Source: DASXHY01 sp036272195 (GTDB taxonomy: Bacteria > Verrucomicrobiota > Verrucomicrobiia > Limisphaerales > DASXHY01). From it: a stretch of DNA of 64,000 nt. The stretch is taken from positions 48,249 through 112,248 of the forward strand of contig DATAZE010000010.1 of assembly GCA_036272195.1 (NCBI GenBank). Direction: 5' to 3'. Made by a program: the position numbers and the translations under genes. The notes beneath the pieces were generated by a model. It was not told where the DNA came from and ran no database searches. It saw nothing but the letters and a program-made list of their open reading frames with translations. Numbering within the stretch: position 1 is the stretch's first letter; every line of letters begins with the position of its first letter. Positions 41,488 through 48,334 of this stretch are shown here, one piece after another.

Positions 41488-44400
41488 ATGGAAATTCCAA
41501 AAGCATACGAACCGCAGTCTGTCGAAGAAAAATGGTACGACTTCTGGCTGAAACAAAATTGTTTCATGGCCAACCCGAAGTCGTTAAAACCGGCGTATTC
41601 CATCGTCATCCCCCCGCCGAACGTTACCGGCATGCTGCACATGGGGCATGTGCTTAACAACACCATCCAGGATATTCTCAGCCGCAAGGCGCGCATGGAC
41701 GGCAAGGAAGTGCTTTGGCTTCCGGGTACCGACCATGCCGGCATCGCCACGCAAATGCAGGTGGAACGCGCGCTTAAAAAAGAGGAGCGGAAGACCAAAT
41801 ACGATCTCGGCCGCGAGGAATTTTTAAAACGCGTCTGGGCGTGGAAAGAAAAACACGGCGGCATCATCATCAATCAGCTTAAAAAGCTCGGCTGCTCCTG
41901 TGATTGGACGCGCGAACGGTTCACGATGGATCCGGAGTATTCGCGCTGCGTGCAAAAGGTCTTTGTGGAGCTTTACAAGAAAGGCCTCATCTATCGCGGC
42001 AAACGCATGGTGAACTGGTGCCCCGTTTCGCAAACGGCCTTGTCCGACGAAGAAGTGGAAATGAAACCGCAAAAAGGTTTCATGTATTACTTCAAAGTGC
42101 AGGTTTCGGAAGAGCCGAACACCTGGCTTACCATCGCCACGACGCGCCCGGAAACCATTCCCGGCGACACCGCCGTCGCCGTGAACCCGAGAGATCCGCG
42201 TTATGCGCACCTGATTGGCAAGCACGTGATCCGTCCCCTGCCCGTTCATTTGCCGGCAGAAAAGAAACTCATCCCCATCATCGGCGATGAGCACGTGGAT
42301 TTTGAATTCGGCACCGGCGTGCTCAAAGTGACGCCCGCGCACGACAAGGCGGACTTCGAAATCGGTCAGCGCCACAAATTGCCGGTCGTGGACATCATGA
42401 ATCCGGACGGCACGATGAACGATCTCGCCGGCGAAAGCCTTGCGGGCCTGGATCGTTTTGAGGCGCGCGACGTCGCCGTCGAGCGCTTGAAAGAACTCGG
42501 CGTGCTCGTGGAAGAAAAACCTTATGAGCACAACGTCGGCTTCAGCCAGCGCGCAGATGTGCCGATCGAGCCACGCCTGAGCGAGCAGTGGTTTTTAAAA
42601 TATCCTGCGGTGGAGCAATCGAAAGAATGCGTCGACCAAGAAGATCGGAGCGCGGAGCATCGCTCCACGCGAATCGAAGACGGAGACTCGCGGAGCGATG
42701 CTCCGCGCTCCGACAAAATGCACTTCCACCCCCAACGCTGGGCCAAGGTTTACGACCATTGGCTCACGAACATCCAGGACTGGTGCATCAGCCGCCAACT
42801 TTGGTGGGGGCATCAAGTGCCAGTGTGGCGTCCTAGCGAAAAAACTAACAGCAATCCCGAATTGTTAGACAAGGCCTGGGTTTTCGCGAAACAGTTGGAA
42901 GAAAATAACCATTCCGGCGTCATTGTCCGATTTCCCGAGACAGGCGAATCAATCGGACGATTAAAGGCGATTACATGTGAGATTTGCATAGGTCCGGGAC
43001 ATGACGAATTGACCAAAAAATTGGAGGAGTCGGGTTTCACCCAAGACCCCGATGTCCTCGACACCTGGTTCAGTTCCTGGCTCTGGCCCTTCGCCACGAT
43101 GGGCTGGCCGGAGCAGACCGAGACGTTGAAGAAGTTTTATCCGACAACGGACTTGGTGACCGGGCCCGACATTATTTTCTTCTGGGTCGCGCGCATGATC
43201 ATGGCGGGCTACGAATTCATGAGCGAGCCGAAGTTCGGTCTCTCGGATGCCATGCCGTTCCGTAATGTCTACTTCACCGGCATCATCCGCGACAAGCAGG
43301 GGCGCAAGATGTCCAAGACGCTCGGAAACTCGCCTGACCCGCTCGATTTGATTGCGCGCTACGGCGCCGATGCGCTTCGCTTCGGCACCATGCGCAGCGC
43401 GCCGCTAGGCCAGGATGTGTTGTTCGATGAAAAAGACGTCGAGCTCGGCCGCAATTTCTGCAACAAACTCTGGAACGCCTGCCGTTTCCGCCAGATGCAA
43501 AGTGGGCAGGCGCAGGAGGAAATCAACCCGCAGTTGCTTTCCAGCGACGACAAATGGATTTTGCTAAAGCTCGATGCTGCGATCAGCGAAATCACAGCAG
43601 CCCTGAACAACTATAATTTCAGCACCGCCGTGCAGGCGTTGTATCGCTTTTTCTGGAACGAGTATTGCGATTGGTATGTGGAGGCCAGCAAAGCCGTTTT
43701 GTACGGCGACGATACTGCGCGAAAAGCCAATACGATCGCCGTCATCGATTTCGTATTGTCGCACACGCTACGCCTCTTTCATCCCTTCCTCCCGTTCATC
43801 ACCGAGGAGTTGTGGCACGGGATGGGTTATGCGGAAGACATGCCGGACGATCAGGGCGGCAAGACCATCATGTATGCGCGCTGGCCCAAGCCGTTGGACG
43901 AGGATTTCAAAGGCCATTACGGCCTCGACGATTGTTACCTCGACATGGTCAACGCGAAGTATGAACTCGTGACGCAAGGCCGCAATTTGCGCCGCACCGG
44001 AAATATTTCCGCGAGCAAACGCGTGAAATACATTTTCAAACCCGTGAATTTCACGCCGCCGCGGGACCTCGAAGTCATCAAACTGCTGCTCAATGCGGAA
44101 GCGGTGGAGGTAAACGAAAGCTATCAAGCTGCCAAAGGCACGCCGTCGGCGCGGACAGAATTGGGCGAGCTTTATTTGCCGCTCGAAGGCCTGGTGGATG
44201 TGGCCGCCGAAAAAGTCCGCCTCGGCAAGGAAAAGGAAAAGCTCGAAGGCGACATTGCAAAGACCGAACAAAAACTGGCGAATCCAAATTTCGTCCAGAA
44301 AGTCCCGCCACAGGTTTTGGCCGAGCATCAGCAGCGGTTGATTGATCTCCAGGCAAAGCTCGATCCCGTGTTGGAAGCGCTAAAAGCGCTCGAGGGTTGA
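41488..44400 (+). CDS. valS: valyl-tRNA synthetase
   Basis: 970 residues; charges tRNA-Val. The HIGH-type site is PPPNVTGMLHMGHVLNN, the editing domain contains TTRPETIPGDTAVAVNP and LPGTDHAGIATQ precedes it, and the KMSKS loop is GRKMSKTLGNSPDPLD. The C-terminal tRNA-binding coiled coil (RLGKEKEKLEGDI) is present. Between residues about 375 and 415, just before YDHWLTNIQDWCISRQLWWG, there is a non-family insertion (DQEDRSAEHRSTRIED) encoded by a perfect palindromic element at 42645-42713, with the frame kept. The gene would still be functional if the insertion sits in a loop. Confidence 0.93.
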   Translation: MEIPKAYEPQSVEEKWYDFWLKQNCFMANPKSLKPAYSIVIPPPNVTGMLHMGHVLNNTIQDILSRKARMDGKEVLWLPGTDHAGIATQMQVERALKKEERKTKYDLGREEFLKRVWAWKEKHGGIIINQLKKLGCSCDWTRERFTMDPEYSRCVQKVFVELYKKGLIYRGKRMVNWCPVSQTALSDEEVEMKPQKGFMYYFKVQVSEEPNTWLTIATTRPETIPGDTAVAVNPRDPRYAHLIGKHVIRPLPVHLPAEKKLIPIIGDEHVDFEFGTGVLKVTPAHDKADFEIGQRHKLPVVDIMNPDGTMNDLAGESLAGLDRFEARDVAVERLKELGVLVEEKPYEHNVGFSQRADVPIEPRLSEQWFLKYPAVEQSKECVDQEDRSAEHRSTRIEDGDSRSDAPRSDKMHFHPQRWAKVYDHWLTNIQDWCISRQLWWGHQVPVWRPSEKTNSNPELLDKAWVFAKQLEENNHSGVIVRFPETGESIGRLKAITCEICIGPGHDELTKKLEESGFTQDPDVLDTWFSSWLWPFATMGWPEQTETLKKFYPTTDLVTGPDIIFFWVARMIMAGYEFMSEPKFGLSDAMPFRNVYFTGIIRDKQGRKMSKTLGNSPDPLDLIARYGADALRFGTMRSAPLGQDVLFDEKDVELGRNFCNKLWNACRFRQMQSGQAQEEINPQLLSSDDKWILLKLDAAISEITAALNNYNFSTAVQALYRFFWNEYCDWYVEASKAVLYGDDTARKANTIAVIDFVLSHTLRLFHPFLPFITEELWHGMGYAEDMPDDQGGKTIMYARWPKPLDEDFKGHYGLDDCYLDMVNAKYELVTQGRNLRRTGNISASKRVKYIFKPVNFTPPRDLEVIKLLLNAEAVEVNESYQAAKGTPSARTELGELYLPLEGLVDVAAEKVRLGKEKEKLEGDIAKTEQKLANPNFVQKVPPQVLAEHQQRLIDLQAKLDPVLEALKALEG
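42645..42713. repeat. 69-bp palindromic element inserted in-frame in valS
   Basis: 22-bp arms (42645-42666 and 42692-42713, arm beginning TCGGAGCGCGGAGCATCGC) are perfect inverted repeats around a 25-nt centre. The element is 23 codons long, so the reading frame is preserved. It encodes an Arg/Ser/Asp-rich peptide absent from other valyl-tRNA synthetases as far as known to the reader. Confidence 0.8.
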
Positions 44401-44414
44401 GCAAAAGATTATTC

Positions 44415-45254
44415 ATGAACCACGTCTCAACCAACAAAGCGCTGGCATCAGCCATTGAGGCGGCAAGGGCCGCCGGAGCGGTCATGCGGAAAAATCTTAC
44501 GGCGGAGAAAAAGGCGAATGAAATCACTTCGCACGACATCAAGCTGGAATTGGATGTGCGCTGCCAGAAGTTGATTGAGCGGAAATTGCACGCGGCGTTT
44601 CCAAAAATCGCGCTGCTGGGCGAAGAAGGCGACGCCGGAGACGCGGATGCGGAATATCGCTGGGTGGTGGATCCGATTGACGGAACGGTCAATTTTGCGC
44701 ATGGGATTCCGCACGCATGCGTGTCCATCGCGTTGCAGAAAAGGGTCGAGGGTCGAGGGTCGAAGGCAAAGATAAAAACGCGCGCGGAAAGACCCGCAAT
44801 ACGAAACCCGCAATACGAAACCCTGCTGGGCGTGGTTTACGACCCGTTCCAGGAGGAAATGTGGACGGCAATTCACGGGCAATCGGCGCGAATGAACGGA
44901 CGCGTGATTCGGGTCAGTACCAACCGGATGCTGAAGCAGTGTATTGTTTCCATCGGCTTCGCGAAAAACCGATCGAACCTGGAACGCGCCCTGCCCTATT
45001 TCATCTGGATTGCGCGCCGCGTCCAAAAAATCCGCATGTTGGGATCGGCTGCACTGGCGCTAACGTACGTCGCCACCGGGCGACTGGATGCCTACATCGA
45101 ACGCGGCATCAGCCTGTGGGACATCGCGGCGGGCGGATTGATTCTGGAATGCGCCGGTGGAAAATTCTGGCACGAGGCCACCCACGGCCCGCATAAGTTT
45201 CGCATGATCGCCAGCAACGGGCTGGTGCACAAAAAATTGCCGTTGCCGGAATAA
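44415..45254 (+). CDS. inositol monophosphatase-family phosphatase with repeat insertion
   Basis: 279 residues. Metal-binding motifs are present: LLGEEGDAG, the signature VVDPIDGTVNFAHGIP and the C-terminal SLWDIAAGGLILECAGG. Such enzymes dephosphorylate inositol-1-phosphate, fructose-1,6-bisphosphate or PAP; substrate unassigned. Between residues about 108 and 136 the family-typical loop is replaced by a Lys/Arg-rich stretch (KRVEGRGSKAKIKTRAERP) produced by heptamer and 14-mer tandem repeats at 44743-44820. Follows valS by 14 bp, probably one transcript. Confidence 0.88.
   Translation: MNHVSTNKALASAIEAARAAGAVMRKNLTAEKKANEITSHDIKLELDVRCQKLIERKLHAAFPKIALLGEEGDAGDADAEYRWVVDPIDGTVNFAHGIPHACVSIALQKRVEGRGSKAKIKTRAERPAIRNPQYETLLGVVYDPFQEEMWTAIHGQSARMNGRVIRVSTNRMLKQCIVSIGFAKNRSNLERALPYFIWIARRVQKIRMLGSAALALTYVATGRLDAYIERGISLWDIAAGGLILECAGGKFWHEATHGPHKFRMIASNGLVHKKLPLPE
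44743..44820. repeat. tandem repeats inside the phosphatase coding region
   Basis: Three heptamers GGGTCGA fill 44743-44763, and a 14-mer CCCGCAATACGAAA occurs twice at 44793-44820. Together with flanking bases they add about 26 codons without breaking the frame. The 14-mer is built of two heptamers resembling those in the rdgB-like gene. Confidence 0.7.
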
Positions 45255-45255
45255 A

Positions 45256-45283
45256 AAAATCCAAAATCCAAATTCGAAGTTCA
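45256..45283. repeat. intergenic heptamer tract
   Basis: AAAATCC twice, then AAATTCG and AAGTTCA, in the 77-bp gap between the phosphatase and rdgB-like genes. The 7-base period matches the tracts inside both neighbouring genes. Confidence 0.5.
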
Positions 45284-45331
45284 GAACGGTGAAAGCCTGA
45301 GGTTTGGATGTTCGCTAGAGTTTGGAACTTT

Positions 45332-46051
45332 TTATCGTCTTGCCAACCTTTCTTTCAATTTCGCCAGAGCTTTCGACCGGTGACTTAAATCATTTTTAAT
45401 CTCTTCGCCCAATTCAGCGAAGGATTGTTCGAAACCGTTCGGAATAAATAACGGGTCGTAGCCAAAACCGCCTTTTCCGCTCGGGGCGAAATCAATACGG
45501 CCTTCGCAGGCGCCGTCGAAAATTTCGGTCAGCATTTCGAATTCATCGGCGAGGCAAACGGGGGAAGCGGAAGTTTCGGGTTTCGGGTTTCGGGTTTCGA
45601 GGTGAACCGGCGTCAGGGCGAGCACACAGCGGAACCGAGCGGTACGTTTTTCCGCGGGCACATCTTTCAACAGGCGCAATAATTTGGCGTTATTTTCCCC
45701 ATCAGGCGAGTTATCAGGTTTGCCGGAATCCAGCGCGGCGAAACGGGCCGAATGGACGCCGGGCGCGCCGTTCAACGCGTCCACTTCCAGGCCGGAGTCG
45801 TCGGACAACACGTGAAAGTTTCGGGTTTCGAGTTGCGGGTTATGGGTTGCGACGAGCCATTGGACGAGTTCCACGGCTTTCTTGGTAGCGTTGCCGGCGA
45901 ACGTGCCGGCATCTTCGATCACTTTCGGCGAGCCGGGAAAATCATTCAAAGTGAGATAATGAAATTCGTTTCCGAGAATTGCGCGAATTTCGACCACCTT
46001 ATGCGCGTTGCGGGTGGCTATGAGAAATGTTTTCGGCGCCGATGCATTCAT
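45332..46051 (-). CDS. rdgB: RdgB/HAM1-family dITP/XTP pyrophosphatase
   Basis: 239 residues; removes non-canonical purine nucleoside triphosphates. Family motifs: FLIATRNAHKVVEIRAIL at the N-terminus, EDAGTFAGNATKKA, VLSDDSGLEVDALNGAPGVHSARF and FAPSGKGGFGYDPLFIP, then FAELGEEIKNDLSHRSKAL. Two extra segments, LVATHNPQLETRNFHV and HLETRNPKPETSASPV, are coded by heptamer repeats (45819-45853 and 45574-45601) and make it about 40 residues longer than usual. Antisense neighbour of the phosphatase gene. Activity may be retained since the motifs are intact. Confidence 0.88.
   Translation of the reverse strand: MNASAPKTFLIATRNAHKVVEIRAILGNEFHYLTLNDFPGSPKVIEDAGTFAGNATKKAVELVQWLVATHNPQLETRNFHVLSDDSGLEVDALNGAPGVHSARFAALDSGKPDNSPDGENNAKLLRLLKDVPAEKRTARFRCVLALTPVHLETRNPKPETSASPVCLADEFEMLTEIFDGACEGRIDFAPSGKGGFGYDPLFIPNGFEQSFAELGEEIKNDLSHRSKALAKLKERLARR
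45574..45601. repeat. heptamer tract in the rdgB-like gene (1)
   Basis: TTTCGGG three times then TTTCGAG, plus-strand reading, coding for LETRNPKPETS on the minus strand. Confidence 0.7.
45819..45853. repeat. heptamer tract in the rdgB-like gene (2)
   Basis: Five heptamers: TTTCGGG, TTTCGAG, TTGCGGG, TTATGGG, TTGCGAC. Coding for HNPQLETRNF on the minus strand. Confidence 0.7.
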
Positions 46052-46099
46052 GAATCGCGGAATGCTAGCGCGAGCGCGAAGCGATTGTCACGTCCCGGA

Positions 46100-46140
46100 A
46101 AAAAACACCCGGAGCCGAATCCCACTCCACGCTCCGGGTG
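46100..46140 (-). terminator. intrinsic terminator for the PEP-CTERM gene
   Basis: CACCCGGAGC and GCTCCGGGTG form a 10-bp stem (46106-46115 with 46131-46140) around a 15-nt loop. In the minus direction a T-tract follows at 46105-46100. It lies about 60 bp beyond the PEP-CTERM stop. Confidence 0.7.
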
Positions 46141-46198
46141 CCGCTTGCCTACAGTGTTCGCTTCTTGGGTGAACTGTGCAGCAAACGAAATTTGATAT

Positions 46199-46540
46199 TT
46201 ACCGGTTCCTCTGCATCCAGCGTCGGAACGATTGCAAAAGCAAAAGCATAATCAAAGCGATCGCGCACAACATCACGCTGCTAGGCTCGGGCACTGGGAC
46301 AACTTGCACACCGATCGTGGGTGTCACGCCATTGTTCGCCTGGGCAAAATGGACGACGGGATCTTTCCAATAGTTGGCGGCCTGCGCTGTCAGGGCAGTA
46401 AGCCATAAAATAGCGGCTATCGCAGCGACTGGAACATTTTTAGAAAAACTATAGCCACTTCGGGCAAGACGAGACACCTTCGCCAAAGTCTCGCCAAAAC
46501 CGAAAAAGCCTTGCTTCGAATGGTTAAAGTATTTCTTCAA
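46199..46540 (-). CDS. small PEP-CTERM-anchored exported protein
   Basis: 113 residues. After an N-terminal signal (FSKNVPVAAIAAILWLTALT) there is a mature stretch of barely 30 residues (ANYWKDPVVHFAQANNGVTP) and then the sorting tail: VPVPEPSSVMLCAIALIMLL, ending with Arg-rich QSFRRWMQRNR. This is the PEP-CTERM signal processed by exosortase A, normally on large extracellular proteins. No exosortase is in the window. The mature part is too short for a domain; perhaps a filament or signal peptide-like factor. Terminator downstream. The cupredoxin gene lies 12 bp upstream. Confidence 0.8.
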   Translation of the reverse strand: MKKYFNHSKQGFFGFGETLAKVSRLARSGYSFSKNVPVAAIAAILWLTALTAQAANYWKDPVVHFAQANNGVTPTIGVQVVPVPEPSSVMLCAIALIMLLLLQSFRRWMQRNR

Positions 46541-46552
46541 ATGCTCTGAGGC

Positions 46553-47182
46553 TTATTGCGCCTGAACTCGGAAAAAGACACTGTCACCCGGCGGCTTACC
46601 GCACCAAATTTCATTGGTGCCATTTTCGAAATGATTGCTCTGCACGGTCAGCGCAAACCAATTCGTCGTCGCCAGGTTGGTGCTGGCTTGAGGGACAAAC
46701 GTAAATCCATTGGTGCTGGACTGCTGCACGGTCAACAGGACATTGTCCGTCACGGAGAGCCCCACAATCGTCATCGCCGGGGGCGGCGGCGGTGGCGGCG
46801 GAGCCGAGTCAATCATGTGTATTTGCCCGAAAAAGCCGTGAATGGAACAATAGTAGACACAATCAGCGGCGTCGATGGGCACGGCGAAAGTGACCGTCCC
46901 GCTGGTCACGTTGTTTCCTGTGACACCCGGCGCGGCCGGGCCAAAAACGGCTGTTCCGATGAAAAATGGATGGAAGGAGGCGGTCGTGTCGATCGCAAAG
47001 GTATAAGTGTGGCCCCGCACCAACGTAATCATCGGATTGTTGTCCATGCCATTGATGAGGAAGGCGAATTGGCCACCCGGAGTGGTGACGTTGAAATCCT
47101 GAGCGCGGGCCATTTGACCAAAAGCCGCGGCGCACAGAAAGAGCACCCAGAGACGGAAGGAGATTTGAAGCAGTTTTCTCAT
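46553..47182 (-). CDS. exported cupredoxin-domain protein
   Basis: 209 residues with a signal peptide (MRKLLQISFRLWVLFLCAAA, cleavage near ARAQDF). Residues about 30-120 form a plastocyanin-like fold: LVRGHTYTFAIDTTASFHPF supplies the first His, and DCVYYCSIHGFFGQIHMID supplies Cys, His and the axial Met of a type-1 copper site. A proline run links to a beta domain (MTIVGLSVTDNVLLTVQQ). A periplasmic or surface electron carrier. Followed 12 bp later by the PEP-CTERM gene and opposite the haem cytochrome operon, which suggests a shared electron-transfer role. Confidence 0.8.
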   Translation of the reverse strand: MRKLLQISFRLWVLFLCAAAFGQMARAQDFNVTTPGGQFAFLINGMDNNPMITLVRGHTYTFAIDTTASFHPFFIGTAVFGPAAPGVTGNNVTSGTVTFAVPIDAADCVYYCSIHGFFGQIHMIDSAPPPPPPPPAMTIVGLSVTDNVLLTVQQSSTNGFTFVPQASTNLATTNWFALTVQSNHFENGTNEIWCGKPPGDSVFFRVQAQ

Positions 47183-47328
47183 AGCGTGAATCACATTATT
47201 TCCTCAGTAAGAGGAATTCCTCCTCGTCTTGTTCCTAAAAAATCAAAAAAAATTAATCGACACGATTCAGCACGTATGTCCCGGCGAAATCGGGATTTGC
47301 CTCCGCTTTTTTCCCTTTAAACCATTTG

Positions 47329-47399
47329 AAAAAGACTGAAGCCATTCGGCGGGAGTGGTCTTTTTGCGCTTCGGCCCAGAATGGCTTCAGTCTTTTTTT
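47329..47399. promoter_or_regulatory. long-loop terminator-like hairpin in the cytochrome leader
   Basis: 18-bp arms (47329-47346 and 47380-47397, AAAAAGACTGAAGCCATT with AATGGCTTCAGTCTTTTT) enclose 33 nt and end in a T-tract (47393-47399), 88 bp before the cytochrome start. On the minus strand T residues follow too. It may end transcription in both directions between divergent genes or act as an attenuator of the cytochrome operon. Confidence 0.55.
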
Positions 47400-47486
47400 A
47401 AATGCCTTAAAATTATTTTTTTCGGGAACAAATCGACCGATTCGCCACTCACAACTCGAAATGGCTGGTCTTATCCCGCACAGTCC

Positions 47487-48296
47487 ATGCGCGATTCCAA
47501 GTTGAATCGCATGAAATATCTCGGTGCCGCGGCGCTGGCAATCTGCGCTGGAGCGCTGATTTTATTATCCAATTCCTGCTCCACAGACCGGGTTGTAGTG
47601 GCGCCGTTGGAAATTGAGGGGGCTACGTACGTCGGCAACAAGGCCTGCCTCGATTGTCATCCAAATATCTCCCGGGCATTTCCCTCCAGCCCGCACGCGC
47701 GGCTTTATTCGGAAAGTTCCAAAATGCAGGGTCAATCTGGCTGCGAATCATGCCACGGGCCGGGAAGCAAACACATCGCCATGGCCGGGCGCGGCGGGCT
47801 GAAAAAATTTATCATTAATCCGGGCAAAGACCCGGAAGCCTGTTTCCGGTGCCACCAGGAAACCCGCGCGGAATTCCATCTGCCACAGCATCACCCTGTC
47901 ATCGAGGGCAAGATGAATTGCGTCCAGTGCCACGATCCGCACGGGATGGACATCATGAAACCGGCAGGCGGACTGGCGATGGCGCGTCAAAACGAAACCT
48001 GCTCCCAATGTCATCGGGAACAAACCCGGCCGCATATATTCGAGCACGCGGCCCTGCGCGAGGGTTGCACGGTGTGCCATAGCCCGCACGGCTCCATCAA
48101 CGCCAAGATGCTGGTGCAACGCGATATGAACCTGTGCCTGAAATGCCACGCGCAGGTCCAGGGACCTGCCGTCGGCGCGGGCTTCTACATCGGCAATGTT
48201 GACCATTCCGGCTTTTTGCGCTTTGGCACCTGTTGGACGGCGGGTTGCCACACGGCGGTTCACGGCTCAAACACACAACCGTTTTACTTCTATTGA
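47487..48296 (+). CDS. multihaem c-type cytochrome, DmsE/NrfB-like lipoprotein
   Basis: Counted from the internal Met at 47511, seven CxxCH haem sites occur at residues 46-50 (CLDCH), 78-82 (CESCH), 111-115 (CFRCH), 137-141 (CVQCH), 164-168 (CSQCH), 186-190 (CTVCH) and 209-213 (CLKCH), and an eighth of the CX4CH type is at 241-247 (CWTAGCH). A signal sequence precedes LSNSC, a weak lipobox. Repeats HGPG/HDPHG/HSPHG give distal haem ligands. The spacing is like MtrA/DmsE decahaem cytochromes but with fewer haems. The next gene encodes a cytochrome-barrel fusion 38 bp downstream. ATG at 47487 or 47511. Confidence 0.88.
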   Translation: MRDSKLNRMKYLGAAALAICAGALILLSNSCSTDRVVVAPLEIEGATYVGNKACLDCHPNISRAFPSSPHARLYSESSKMQGQSGCESCHGPGSKHIAMAGRGGLKKFIINPGKDPEACFRCHQETRAEFHLPQHHPVIEGKMNCVQCHDPHGMDIMKPAGGLAMARQNETCSQCHREQTRPHIFEHAALREGCTVCHSPHGSINAKMLVQRDMNLCLKCHAQVQGPAVGAGFYIGNVDHSGFLRFGTCWTAGCHTAVHGSNTQPFYFY

Positions 48297-48334
48297 AACG
48301 CCTTCGTTCCATTTGCAAAAAACGATCGGCGGGC

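Noticed and set aside
45574..45853. Possible CRISPR-like array from the repeated heptamers
   Set aside because: Units are 7 bases, contiguous, without spacers; no cas genes nearby.
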